Source of the DNA: Gracilaria vermiculophylla
Taxonomy: Eukaryota > Rhodophyta > Florideophyceae > Gracilariales > Gracilariaceae
NCBI GenBank assembly: GCA_019155205.2
Contig: JAHNZQ020000004.1
Span: forward strand, 4,690,131-4,754,130
Length of the DNA: 64,000 bases
Reading direction: 5' to 3'
The number at the start of each line of letters is the position of its first letter. Within the stretch, counting starts at the first letter, position 1. Position numbers and translations under genes: made by a program. Under the pieces are notes generated by a model. That model had not been told where the DNA came from. It saw only the letters and a program-made list of their open reading frames with translations, and ran no database searches. Shown piece by piece: positions 20,246 through 29,258 of the stretch.

Positions 20246-20860
20246 CTACAAGTATTTTCTAGCGAGCAATGTAACTTTCTCATGAAACGCCGTTGACGTG
20301 ATCGGCTCGTTATCGACGTACAACGGATTTAAAGTTACTTTCACAAACAGATCGTGTAGTTCGCTGAAGAACGGTTTGACGCCGTCTTCATGCCGGGAGT
20401 CGTGTAGCAGCAGAAACCTATAATCTGCAAGCGTAAGAAAATTGCACATTTCAGTTTCCAGTGCGATAAACTAGTTAGCCAAAGAAGTTCAAGTTTCGTT
20501 GAAACGTATGAGAAAAACAACAACTCCCGTTCCGGAAACTTACTGCTCGCGGTAACAAACGCAGAAATGAGCTGCTCATTGTACCGGTCAACAACTTTCA
20601 AATACATTTCTCTGCTATCCCACATCTTTGCAAGTCAAAAGTCCAAGAGCATAAAACTGGGATTAGACTTCTTCCGGCAGTATCCGTGCAAATATGTTTT
20701 GCTCGATGTTGGTGAGATACCATACCTTTTCGTCTACCATGTCCAGACTGCTGTGCAAAACGATCTGTTCCAGAACAGCTTCTCGTCCAGATATTGCCTG
20801 AGGAAAAGAAGCTTCGTAAACGGGACGATCATTCGGAGCTACAACCGTCAAGGTTGGCAT
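20246..20860 (-). CDS. TRAPPC2: TRAPP complex subunit TRAPPC2 (sedlin/Trs20), three exons
   Basis: Exons 20860-20726, 20625-20544 and 20424-20246 join to 131 residues; introns are 100 and 119 nt, with GTATGG...AAAG and GTAAGT...GCAG ends, phases 0 and 1. The product follows human sedlin along its length: N-terminal longin strand (TLTVVAPNDRPVYEASF), HSSLDMVDEKMW, MYLKVVDRYNEQLISAFVTAS, YRFLLLHDSRHEDGVKPFF, VKVTLNPLYVDNEPI and final AFHEKVTLLARKYL. TRAPPC2 is a core TRAPP subunit at the ER-Golgi and trans-Golgi, a guanine-exchange complex for Ypt1/Rab1 and Rab11; in TRAPPII it joins the core to TRAPPC9, whose gene lies 3 kb away. Start is ATG 20860. Confidence 0.93.
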
Positions 20861-21306
20861 TCTTTTCAACACACGAACTCCAACGCAAAACAAAAATGTA
20901 TACCACGAAACTCGACGAATTGATATAGAACGTGATACACGCACAGGACGAATTGATTAACGTTCTCGTTCCTGCGCGAACCGAACTCAAACGATAGTCA
21001 AGCTACCGTGGGCAACTGCTCACTATTGACTCAGGTTTTTATTTTCAAAGAACTAAAATATGACAAGGATGCGTTGGACGGGGACTATTCTCTTTTCCTT
21101 TTCGAGTTTTGTAAATTTTAAAAAACATTCTCGGAAAACAGTTGTTAATTGCCCAAAATCGAAACATACCAATCGTACAATTCTTACTTTTTTCGATTTT
21201 TAGCTGGAAAACTATCACCGAGGCTATGATGCTATTTGTGAAGCTCGCCGGCGTCTTCCGCTCTGCTTGAACAAACGGGGGAAGGGTACTCTCGTTCTCT
21301 TTTAAT
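20861..21306. other. Short bidirectional promoter region TRAPPC2/DBP4
   Basis: 446 bp between divergent ATGs, so both promoters must fit here. It is AT-rich at 21,030-21,210. No specific element could be named. Confidence 0.45.
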
Positions 21307-23706
21307 ATGGCTGGCTCTAAAAGAAGCAGGAGTGGAAGAAAGAGGGTCAACCCCCGTCTAAACAAAGTATCGGCCAGACAAAGAGAAGAAGCAGAAATAG
21401 CGCGAGTTGAGGTATCATTGTCAGACATACCCCGTTACTCTGACCGATTTCAACTCTTCCGCTTGAATAGAAGACAGAAAGCAAAGAAAATACAGGCAAA
21501 CGATGAAGTTGGAAAAGAAAGCCCCGCGGAACATCAAATTTTTAAGGCAACAAGCTTCACGGAATTGCCTCTGTCTTCTCGAACGTTGGATGGGCTTGCA
21601 GCTGCAAATTTCAAAGAGCTCACAGGAATCCAGAAAACCGCGATTCCTCAGGCTCTAGCCGGGCGAGATATTCTTGCAGCCGCCCCGACTGGTTCCGGCA
21701 AGACCCTTGCTTTTTTGATCCCTGTATTGGAATCTCTATGGCGAAAGAAATGGAACACGATGGATGGTCTTGGTGCGCTCATTCTTAGCCCAACCCGTGA
21801 ACTGGGCATCCAAATTTTCGAAGTTCTTCGATCAGTGGCGCGGCAGCATACTATTTCAGCGGGGCTGGTTATTGGCGGAAAAGACTTTGAAGGAGAACGT
21901 GAAAAAGTCGCCCATATGAATGTTCTCGTGGCAACTCCCGGTCGATTATTGCATCATATGGATCAAGTTGTCGATTTTGACTGTTCGAGTCTCCAAGTCT
22001 TAGTATTGGATGAGGCAGACCGAATTTTGGATCTGGGCTTTGCGAGGACACTAGATGCAATTTTGGCGAACTTGCCAAAAGACCGCCAGACACTGTTGTT
22101 TTCTGCGACGCAAACAAAGAACGTGAAAGCTCTGGCTCGGCTGTCTCTTAAAAACCCGGAATATGTTGCGGTAAGCAGTACACAAAAGCAAAATGGTGGA
22201 GAAGATGATGACAATCTAGAACAAAAGGAAGGAGTAGAGCACAAGGAATCAAACGTAGTGAATATCGTAGGCACACCCCTCGGTTTAACGCAAACGTATG
22301 TCGTGATCCCAGCCCATGAAAAACTATCCGTATTGTGGTCCTTCATAAAGACCCATCTCAAGTCCAAAATGATTGTATTTCTTGCGACAGGCAAGCAAGT
22401 TCGATTTGTATTTGAGACATTTTGTAAGTTACGGCCAGGAATGTCTCTACTTCACATACATGGAAACATGAAGCAACTCAGGCGAACAGACATGTACGAC
22501 CTTTTTTGTCGCACTAAGTCTGCAGTTCTGTTTGCTACTGACGTTGCCAGCCGAGGCCTTGACTTTCCAGAAGTGGAATGGGTTGTTCAAGTAGACTGTC
22601 CAGATGACGTGGGAACATATGTGCATCGTGTAGGCAGAACCGCCAGGTTCCGAGCACAAGGCCGGGCAATGCTCTTCATTAGTGAAGGAACTGAAGAATC
22701 ATTTCTGAAACGTCTTGAGGCCAAGGATGTGCGGCTTCGTCATACCAAAATTAATCCACAACGGATAACAGACATCACACCTAAGATGGCTGCAACGGTG
22801 GCATCTAATCAAGAACTGAAAAAGCTTGCCCAGAAGGCCTTCATGTTCTACATGAAGTCCGTATATCAACAGAGCGATAAAGAAGTATTTAATGTTGCCA
22901 AAATTGATTACGAGAAACTTGCCAGGAGTTATGGATTATCAAATATACCCAAGGTTTCAATAAAGAACCAGTCATCGGATCATTATAAGAAGCACAAATC
23001 TACTACTGTGTTTGGATACAGGGTTATGGAACAAAAAGTGGCGCGGTCTCGAACGGAATTAGACGCTGAAAGCAGCGACGAAGATGACTTGCTAAGAATT
23101 CGAAAAGATAAAAGCACTAAACTCGCAGCCGAAATTGATACTGGTATAGATGAAAGCATATTGGCCAGGAACGAAAACGGAAGAGGAAAACGGAAAAAGA
23201 GGAAGCTCGATCTTTTGGGCAACCTACCCAGTGCCAACAGAATAGTATTCGATGAAGACGGCCAGGCTGTGCGAGCTGGAGATATGGTGGAGATATCGTC
23301 CGATGATGAAAGGAGTGATACAGATCATCATGGGATCGATGATTATGCAGCTTCTGTATCTAGGAAATTGACAAAGGTGGCTGCTGAGGACAAGAAAGTC
23401 GAAAAAGAACGAGTTCAGTCGCTGCATTCCCGCAGGAAAGCGAAAGAACGCGAACGACAAAAGGTTGTCAATGATGGATCCGCGAATGTTGCCATTAATG
23501 CTGACTCGAGCGATGCTAGTCAAGGTCCGGACACGCCTTCAGAAGATGAAAACCAGATTGAATCTAATTCAGGTAATACAACCCCGAGCGAAAGAACATC
23601 AGATGAAGCACAAGAATGGACTTCTGAAAAGGTGGATGAAGCTAAAGCTTTGATGATTCTAGAGGCCAGGAATGAAGAGGCCAACATGCATGGCAAAGAA
23701 GAGTAA
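21307..23706 (+). CDS. DDX10: DEAD-box RNA helicase DBP4/DDX10
   Basis: Intronless gene for 799 residues, start ATG 21307 (MAGSKRSRSGRKR). All DEAD-box motifs are intact: Q-motif FKELTGIQKTAIPQAL, motif I APTGSGKT, PTRELG, TPGR, motif II DEAD, SAT, ATDVASRGLD and HRVGRTAR. The block after motif VI (EESFLKRLEAKDV, then AQKAFMFYMKSVYQQSDKEVF) and the long charged C-terminus mark it as the DBP4/DDX10 branch. That branch works in the nucleolus in early 18S pre-rRNA processing and U14 snoRNA release. The C-terminal 200 residues are Lys/Glu/Ser-rich and low in complexity, with runs such as GKRKKRKLDLL that suit nucleolar localisation. It converges with TRAPPC9, leaving only 49 bp between them. Confidence 0.95.
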   Translation: MAGSKRSRSGRKRVNPRLNKVSARQREEAEIARVEVSLSDIPRYSDRFQLFRLNRRQKAKKIQANDEVGKESPAEHQIFKATSFTELPLSSRTLDGLAAANFKELTGIQKTAIPQALAGRDILAAAPTGSGKTLAFLIPVLESLWRKKWNTMDGLGALILSPTRELGIQIFEVLRSVARQHTISAGLVIGGKDFEGEREKVAHMNVLVATPGRLLHHMDQVVDFDCSSLQVLVLDEADRILDLGFARTLDAILANLPKDRQTLLFSATQTKNVKALARLSLKNPEYVAVSSTQKQNGGEDDDNLEQKEGVEHKESNVVNIVGTPLGLTQTYVVIPAHEKLSVLWSFIKTHLKSKMIVFLATGKQVRFVFETFCKLRPGMSLLHIHGNMKQLRRTDMYDLFCRTKSAVLFATDVASRGLDFPEVEWVVQVDCPDDVGTYVHRVGRTARFRAQGRAMLFISEGTEESFLKRLEAKDVRLRHTKINPQRITDITPKMAATVASNQELKKLAQKAFMFYMKSVYQQSDKEVFNVAKIDYEKLARSYGLSNIPKVSIKNQSSDHYKKHKSTTVFGYRVMEQKVARSRTELDAESSDEDDLLRIRKDKSTKLAAEIDTGIDESILARNENGRGKRKKRKLDLLGNLPSANRIVFDEDGQAVRAGDMVEISSDDERSDTDHHGIDDYAASVSRKLTKVAAEDKKVEKERVQSLHSRRKAKERERQKVVNDGSANVAINADSSDASQGPDTPSEDENQIESNSGNTTPSERTSDEAQEWTSEKVDEAKALMILEARNEEANMHGKEE

Positions 23707-23755
23707 AAGAAGTGGAGGTAAACATCAGTGTACAAGAACAAGAGGCCACGAATCC

Positions 23756-26700
23756 TCAATCTTTAGCGGGAACAGACTGATAGAGAAGATTTGGAACTGG
23801 TCGGTCCAGTTCTCTACGATGATTAGTCTCGTCTTCGTCTTCATCAAAGCAGATTGTGTCAAAGTATGGTGTTGACCTTGTGAAGTAGTTACTGTCAGAT
23901 TTTCTCTCCGTTGAAAACTCTAGTACAGCCATGGCAATAGGTCTGCCTCTAATCCTGTGAACAGAAGAGTTAGAGTACGTATCAATAGTTACTGGGCGTA
24001 TAACAACACCCAAATTATCTTCGCTTTCGTGAATTCCCCCCGCATGCACCCGTCTTCTGTCTTTTTCTTGAAATCCGGATGCAGAGATCGCGTCACTGGG
24101 AACGATACTGTTGGTAGCTGAGGCCGAAGGTGATGGTTCAAGTGAGTTTGAACCTGTAGACCTCAAGATGCTTTTCTTGTTCATGGTTTTGGTCTGCGTT
24201 GCTATGTCGAGACCTGTGTCTGTTTTAGATGAGCGTTCCGAATCTCCATCATCACATTGCAGTCCAGAAGCCCTTCTATTTATTCGTGTTGTCTTTGAGA
24301 CACTATCAGCTTCGTAGAGGTAGGCAACCAAGTGGAAGGTCCCCATGCTGTCGACTCTGACGCGAATGCAATGGTGAAAATCCTCTCCATTAGGCATCAG
24401 CGCACCGACAAATATACGTTCGACAACCCCCACAAGTGAAGCTCTATGTAGTCGTTCTGAGCAAGCTTCCGAATCGAGTTGTTTTAGTTCAAAGTCAAGC
24501 ACACAAGTCTCGGCAAGTTGTTGTTCGCTTAAATTGCGAACAAGTACTTGTACAGTCCAAAAACACCCCACTTGCACTTTGGTGCGAGCAGAACGTGATG
24601 TCCTTCCCTCCAAACGCTCATTATCGGCGATTCGTCGTTTGCATTTATCATCAATTTGCATACGAATCTCCGCTCGTATTGGTGTATTACTTGCCGCGAA
24701 TCCCAAATCTTCGCGTTTCGGACCCCCAGCTGTCCCATAATTTCGATGTAGCAGCTTCCACAATTCCAGTGATGTGAAAGGAAGCGTTCCCTTCCGCCCC
24801 AAGGCAGGCAAATTCCATCTCACCGTGAAAATAACATCTTCACCGTCCATTGTCCTCTCCACCACTGAAGACCGCGATGATGTTGTACGTATTTGGTTTA
24901 ACGTATCGTGTGCCACATAACATAGTAATCGTGCTGATGCTCCACTCTCCACAAAGCATTCCTTTTCCAGGATACTGTCCATACCATCTTGGGCTCTTTG
25001 ATTCAACCCACCCGGCGATTTCGACCATACCAAGGCTGGTTCCACTTTGATTGTGGCAGGGGCTGCAACTTCATTCGAAACTTCGATCGCTAAGATACTG
25101 AGACGCTGCTCCTCTGATAAAGGAGAGTTTCCTAAAGGATGTCTGTGGAATATGCTCACCTTTCGAATCACAACTGCTGGTTTAGAGTTGATGCGCACAA
25201 AGCTCCTAGACTCCCGGACCATGCCTTCACTGTGCTCTCCTTCATACTCTATCTGTATTGATACTTTTGAAACCGTGCCTCGAAGCAACGGTTTCTCTCC
25301 AGTATGCGTATCGTCGGTTATCACGTTTGGACACTTGCCAAGAATCTCAACGACAAAAGACTTTACGTCTCCATGACTTTCAAGACCCTCTTTGATATCA
25401 TGCTTTGCAAGATCATCTTTGACAACTAGAAGTGAATCCGGATGGCTTGGTTGGATTTTTGCTACCACGCGTTGGATTTTCACAGGCCCCGTGTTTTTCA
25501 TTTCCACAAGGAAACTTCTACTTTCTCCATGAAAAACACACAATGGTTTCCTTGGGGAAATGGATTCCGCTGCCTTTCCCTCCGTATTGTAACTTGTCAA
25601 TGTTATCCTAGGCAGCTTTTCTATGACGTTTACCTGGAAACTCTCATCCTTTTCTTGATCAGGACGCAAGATAACTAGAATTCCATCAAAAAGACGAACC
25701 AGCAAGCCATTAACATAAAACGACCCAGTTAATTTTGGAACTACTTCAATATGTCTCATCGCCCCGTTCTTCTCTTCGGTTGAAGGAATGGCCATTGTTT
25801 CTGATTTTGTCTTCACAATTCTTTTAGATTCATCAAGAAGACGTCTTATTTCAGCTGCATGTGAGGCATTCGACTGCTCCTCATCAACCCATATTCTCGA
25901 AGACGACTCTGTGAGACTAATCGACGACTTCGGAATTACCTGCGAGAAGGAATCCTTTTTTCCGTTTTCATCGGACATTAAGACGGCAATAAGATCGATA
26001 ACGATATCTGTTGCGATTCGGTTAAAAAGAGACACCGAAATATGGGCTGCTTCGCCTCGAACCCATGTGATTGACCGACGTGCGGCTGCGGCCGCACGCC
26101 GGCGTTCCTCGTTGATTTCAAAGGCATTGTATATAAATGGACCTGTCCTCGGCCCATTGGGAGTCAACCCCTTCGTAGAAGATAAGTGATTACTTTTTCG
26201 ACGCAAGAAAAGATCTTGGGCTTGCAACGCTTCTACTGCAGCAACTTTGAGTATCCCCCCAATGCCTGGCAGTAAGGGAGGCACATGCGCTTTTCTCATA
26301 GCCTTGACTATAGCCTCATCTGTTTCCCGCCTTTTCTTCCGAGAGAGCGGAGAGATAATCAATGCTTCGGCATATAGACGGGCAGCAGTGGTGGAATCAC
26401 CTGCCTCAATCGCATAGTTTGCCGCCGTTAGAAGAAGTTTGCGACTCAAATCAGGCCATGATTTAAATCCTTTTGGACTAATCTGCCTCTCGGCTGTGCT
26501 CATGAGCGCGACGGCTGAAGGCCAAACGGACTGTGATGCATTGAGGTGACCTAGTCTGTAAAGGTACATTCCCGCCTTCCTCCTGCATCCCATGCGTTCA
26601 CTAAATCGAGCGAGAGCTTGCCACAAAGCCGCACGCTTTTGGGCTCGGAGACCTTCACCAATAGTTGCCGCATGTTCCGCCGCATCTAAAGCCTCTTTAC

Positions 26701-28168
26701 GGCGATTTGTCCATCTGCCTAGAAACTCCGCTAGTCTCAGAGCTGCAGCCGCCTCTGGTTCTGCGACACGTTTCTTTTGATATAGTTTAAAGATTTCTGC
26801 GTAGTGGTCAATTAGATGGTTGCAGAAACCTGCATCGTTCAATGAACGGCCGGCCCCCACATGAAGAAGCACGTGTGCGGCAGACCATCCTTCCATTGCA
26901 CCAGCCAGCCACAGCCTATCACCACCGGACTTGGCTTTGTCAATGGCGGAATTATATTTCGCAAGCGCTTCACCAGGCCTCCCCATCAAAAGGAGATAGT
27001 CCCCCTGCATTTTGTCAAGTCTCCCAGGGCGTCGCTTCGAAAGTTTAGACTGTCTGTCAACTCCGAGTCGCTCATCAATCGGTGATAGGATTAATTCAGT
27101 TGAATTCTCCTGCTTCTTAAAACAGTCGCGGCCAATTACGCTTAGAAGGGTGGATGCGCATTGATATAGATGGGCACGGACTTCGCGCTTTGTTTCTTGG
27201 GCTTTTGGCTGCTCTGGTACGTATCCGACTGAGTAGAATATGGGTATATCGCCATTTCTCTCTGTAGCTAGATGCTCTTCTTCGACAAACGATCGGCTTC
27301 GTTCTTCATTTTGCGGAACAAATACAATGAGCCTCTTCACGGGCGCGTCTCTAAAATGGCCTAGGGAAGAAACAAAATCCTGTCGAGCTTCATCAATAGC
27401 CTGCTCACGGTTTTCATCAGAATCACAGTTCGTCACGTCCGCCACTGCAAACACTGCCCAGACTCTACTTGAGTGGAACGCATCCCATTCCGATGGAGGC
27501 CGAGTAACTAAACGACCAAAAGTATCGCGATGCAAGATCTCATACCGCAGACGAAAGCAAGAATCAACTTCCGGGCAGTTAAGATTCAATTCTGAAACAT
27601 AGCCCAGGGCCACTGACGGGGCTGTTCTCGCGCGAGGCAGTGGAGTTGGCCTCGATACTGACAGTGCAGTCACGCCAGATGAAATTTCGAAACTGGATTG
27701 CCCTGAAGACGCCGGTTCGGAAGGACCATCAGACTTTGACGAATTGGTGCCTTCAGGAGTGTTCGGAACACTTTCTGGGTTGGTTGGTTGAAGTTTAATC
27801 GAAGCCATTGAACTGGTGTCAGTTGCAGACAAGTTTGAGACGCTTTTTGATGGTACTGGTTTTAGAGAAAGCAAACTTGAGCGTCGTAGGCCTCGACTTG
27901 CATCCCGCACGGAGGAACGGGAACGAAGAAGAGATTCGTTGGCACCGCCCCATGCTTCTCGATAAGCGGCTGGCATGCTCGAGTACGTAGCGTTTGTCGA
28001 AGAGCGGGGAACTGCGCTACGACGAGGCAGTGCACCGGTTGGAATCTCACGGAGCCACGTGAGATACAAGGTGAGCTCTTCGAATCGTTGTTCAGAAAGC
28101 GTTGGCCCCGCCGGAATCAGGGCCACCCGCACGCAGGCGAAATCGAGAAAGGAGCCTCCTGTATCCAT
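23756..28168 (-). CDS. TRAPPC9: TRAPPII-specific subunit TRAPPC9/Trs120
   Basis: Single-exon gene for 1470 residues from ATG 28168. The start (FACVRVALIPAGPTLSEQRFEELTLYL) and the block MQGDYLLLMGRPGEALAKYNSAIDKAKSGGDRLWLAGAMEGWSA are characteristic of Trs120/TRAPPC9. An alpha-solenoid (about 370-700) is followed by several Ig/ASPM-like beta domains to about 1200 and a low-complexity Ser-rich tail. TRAPPC9 belongs to TRAPPII, the exchange factor for Rab11/Ypt31 at late Golgi. A Ser/Pro-rich insert at about 50-200 is longer than in animals, making this protein large for the family (human about 1150, yeast 1289). Its core partner TRAPPC2 lies 2.9 kb downstream, beyond DBP4. Confidence 0.9.
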   Translation of the reverse strand: MDTGGSFLDFACVRVALIPAGPTLSEQRFEELTLYLTWLREIPTGALPRRSAVPRSSTNATYSSMPAAYREAWGGANESLLRSRSSVRDASRGLRRSSLLSLKPVPSKSVSNLSATDTSSMASIKLQPTNPESVPNTPEGTNSSKSDGPSEPASSGQSSFEISSGVTALSVSRPTPLPRARTAPSVALGYVSELNLNCPEVDSCFRLRYEILHRDTFGRLVTRPPSEWDAFHSSRVWAVFAVADVTNCDSDENREQAIDEARQDFVSSLGHFRDAPVKRLIVFVPQNEERSRSFVEEEHLATERNGDIPIFYSVGYVPEQPKAQETKREVRAHLYQCASTLLSVIGRDCFKKQENSTELILSPIDERLGVDRQSKLSKRRPGRLDKMQGDYLLLMGRPGEALAKYNSAIDKAKSGGDRLWLAGAMEGWSAAHVLLHVGAGRSLNDAGFCNHLIDHYAEIFKLYQKKRVAEPEAAAALRLAEFLGRWTNRRKEALDAAEHAATIGEGLRAQKRAALWQALARFSERMGCRRKAGMYLYRLGHLNASQSVWPSAVALMSTAERQISPKGFKSWPDLSRKLLLTAANYAIEAGDSTTAARLYAEALIISPLSRKKRRETDEAIVKAMRKAHVPPLLPGIGGILKVAAVEALQAQDLFLRRKSNHLSSTKGLTPNGPRTGPFIYNAFEINEERRRAAAAARRSITWVRGEAAHISVSLFNRIATDIVIDLIAVLMSDENGKKDSFSQVIPKSSISLTESSSRIWVDEEQSNASHAAEIRRLLDESKRIVKTKSETMAIPSTEEKNGAMRHIEVVPKLTGSFYVNGLLVRLFDGILVILRPDQEKDESFQVNVIEKLPRITLTSYNTEGKAAESISPRKPLCVFHGESRSFLVEMKNTGPVKIQRVVAKIQPSHPDSLLVVKDDLAKHDIKEGLESHGDVKSFVVEILGKCPNVITDDTHTGEKPLLRGTVSKVSIQIEYEGEHSEGMVRESRSFVRINSKPAVVIRKVSIFHRHPLGNSPLSEEQRLSILAIEVSNEVAAPATIKVEPALVWSKSPGGLNQRAQDGMDSILEKECFVESGASARLLCYVAHDTLNQIRTTSSRSSVVERTMDGEDVIFTVRWNLPALGRKGTLPFTSLELWKLLHRNYGTAGGPKREDLGFAASNTPIRAEIRMQIDDKCKRRIADNERLEGRTSRSARTKVQVGCFWTVQVLVRNLSEQQLAETCVLDFELKQLDSEACSERLHRASLVGVVERIFVGALMPNGEDFHHCIRVRVDSMGTFHLVAYLYEADSVSKTTRINRRASGLQCDDGDSERSSKTDTGLDIATQTKTMNKKSILRSTGSNSLEPSPSASATNSIVPSDAISASGFQEKDRRRVHAGGIHESEDNLGVVIRPVTIDTYSNSSVHRIRGRPIAMAVLEFSTERKSDSNYFTRSTPYFDTICFDEDEDETNHRRELDRPVPNLLYQSVPAKD

Positions 28169-29258
28169 TCTGTGAGCACAGAATCGGTAACTTCGGACTT
28201 GTGTTTACCTGTGCTCCGAACCAAACATGGATGATGCACGTATGGTCTGGCGTTTGACGCAGGCGATGAAGACGGCTTTGCGAAGATATCACGGAGCGAC
28301 CCCACGCTGCACTTACGAAGCAGCAAGTGTGAAAGCCCACATCACGCCGTTCCAATCAACGCGGACTTCACTGACTCTGCCCAGTTGAAGACGACAAGCG
28401 CATGGACAGACAGTCGTTGTTAATTGCCAAAGGCGTCTCAGTTTTGATGCACTCGCGTTTTCACGAAGGGTCCTACTCTGCAAATAAGCTGCGCATTGCA
28501 TTGATGAAACACGTGCCCCCACAGTGTTTCCGTTGTTCATGGAAGCGTACAGAGCACCGGTGGCCCATGACCATGTGGTGAAGAACTGTAAGCGCAAGTA
28601 CGTGTACGGATGTTTCTCGGAACTTTCCGGCGATTTGAGTACACGATGGGCCGATAGGACCTTTGTACTTCGGCTTGGCAGCCGCCTGGGGCGCATCAGA
28701 CAACTCCAATGGGTTCTGTACGTCAGCAACAACATCGTGCTCGCGTCCATTTGGCGCATCATCTTCGTATGCTGCGTGTCACATCGACACCACGATCGGT
28801 TCTCCTACGGTGGCCAGTCCCCAGGCACATTTAATGCTGCAGTGTCACAATGCCGGCTATCGATCAGATGTTACTCGAAGTCCATGAATGGTTTGCAAGC
28901 CACACTTAAAGTAGCAGTTCAGAATTTCCATGCAAGTCCATAGGCCGATCGGTTCATCTTTGAACAAATTGTAGGCCATTCTATCTAACAAAGAATCACC
29001 TCTGAACGTACTTCTGCCCCTCGTAAAGATGAAGGCAAAAAGGCATTTAACCCTGAGCAACACAAACATCATGGGAAGGCATAGTATCTAAAGTCCTATC
29101 AATATTCACCGTACAGAAACCACAATAACATATGACACTAGTATATCTTCCGAGGTGACGCGAATAGTCTCCGCCAGATGATATGAGCTTTGTCGCAAGA
29201 TCAAAAACACCACCGCGCTTATGGATCAAATAAGTGATTTCTAGGTGACTTGAGTTTG
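28169..29258. other. Region with unresolved small frames
   Basis: About 1.1 kb between TRAPPC9 and the dihydroxyacetone kinase gene. Three frames could be partly real but match nothing I know. One is a minus frame from ATG 28762 to 28313 (149 codons). One is a second minus frame overlapping it, ending at 28473 and containing DAPQAAAKPKYKGPIG and a His/Cys-rich end, with a possible 79-nt intron inside. One is a plus frame from ATG 28227 (MDDARMVWRLTQAMKTALRR, 53 codons). Because they overlap, at most one can be a gene. Confidence 0.3.
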
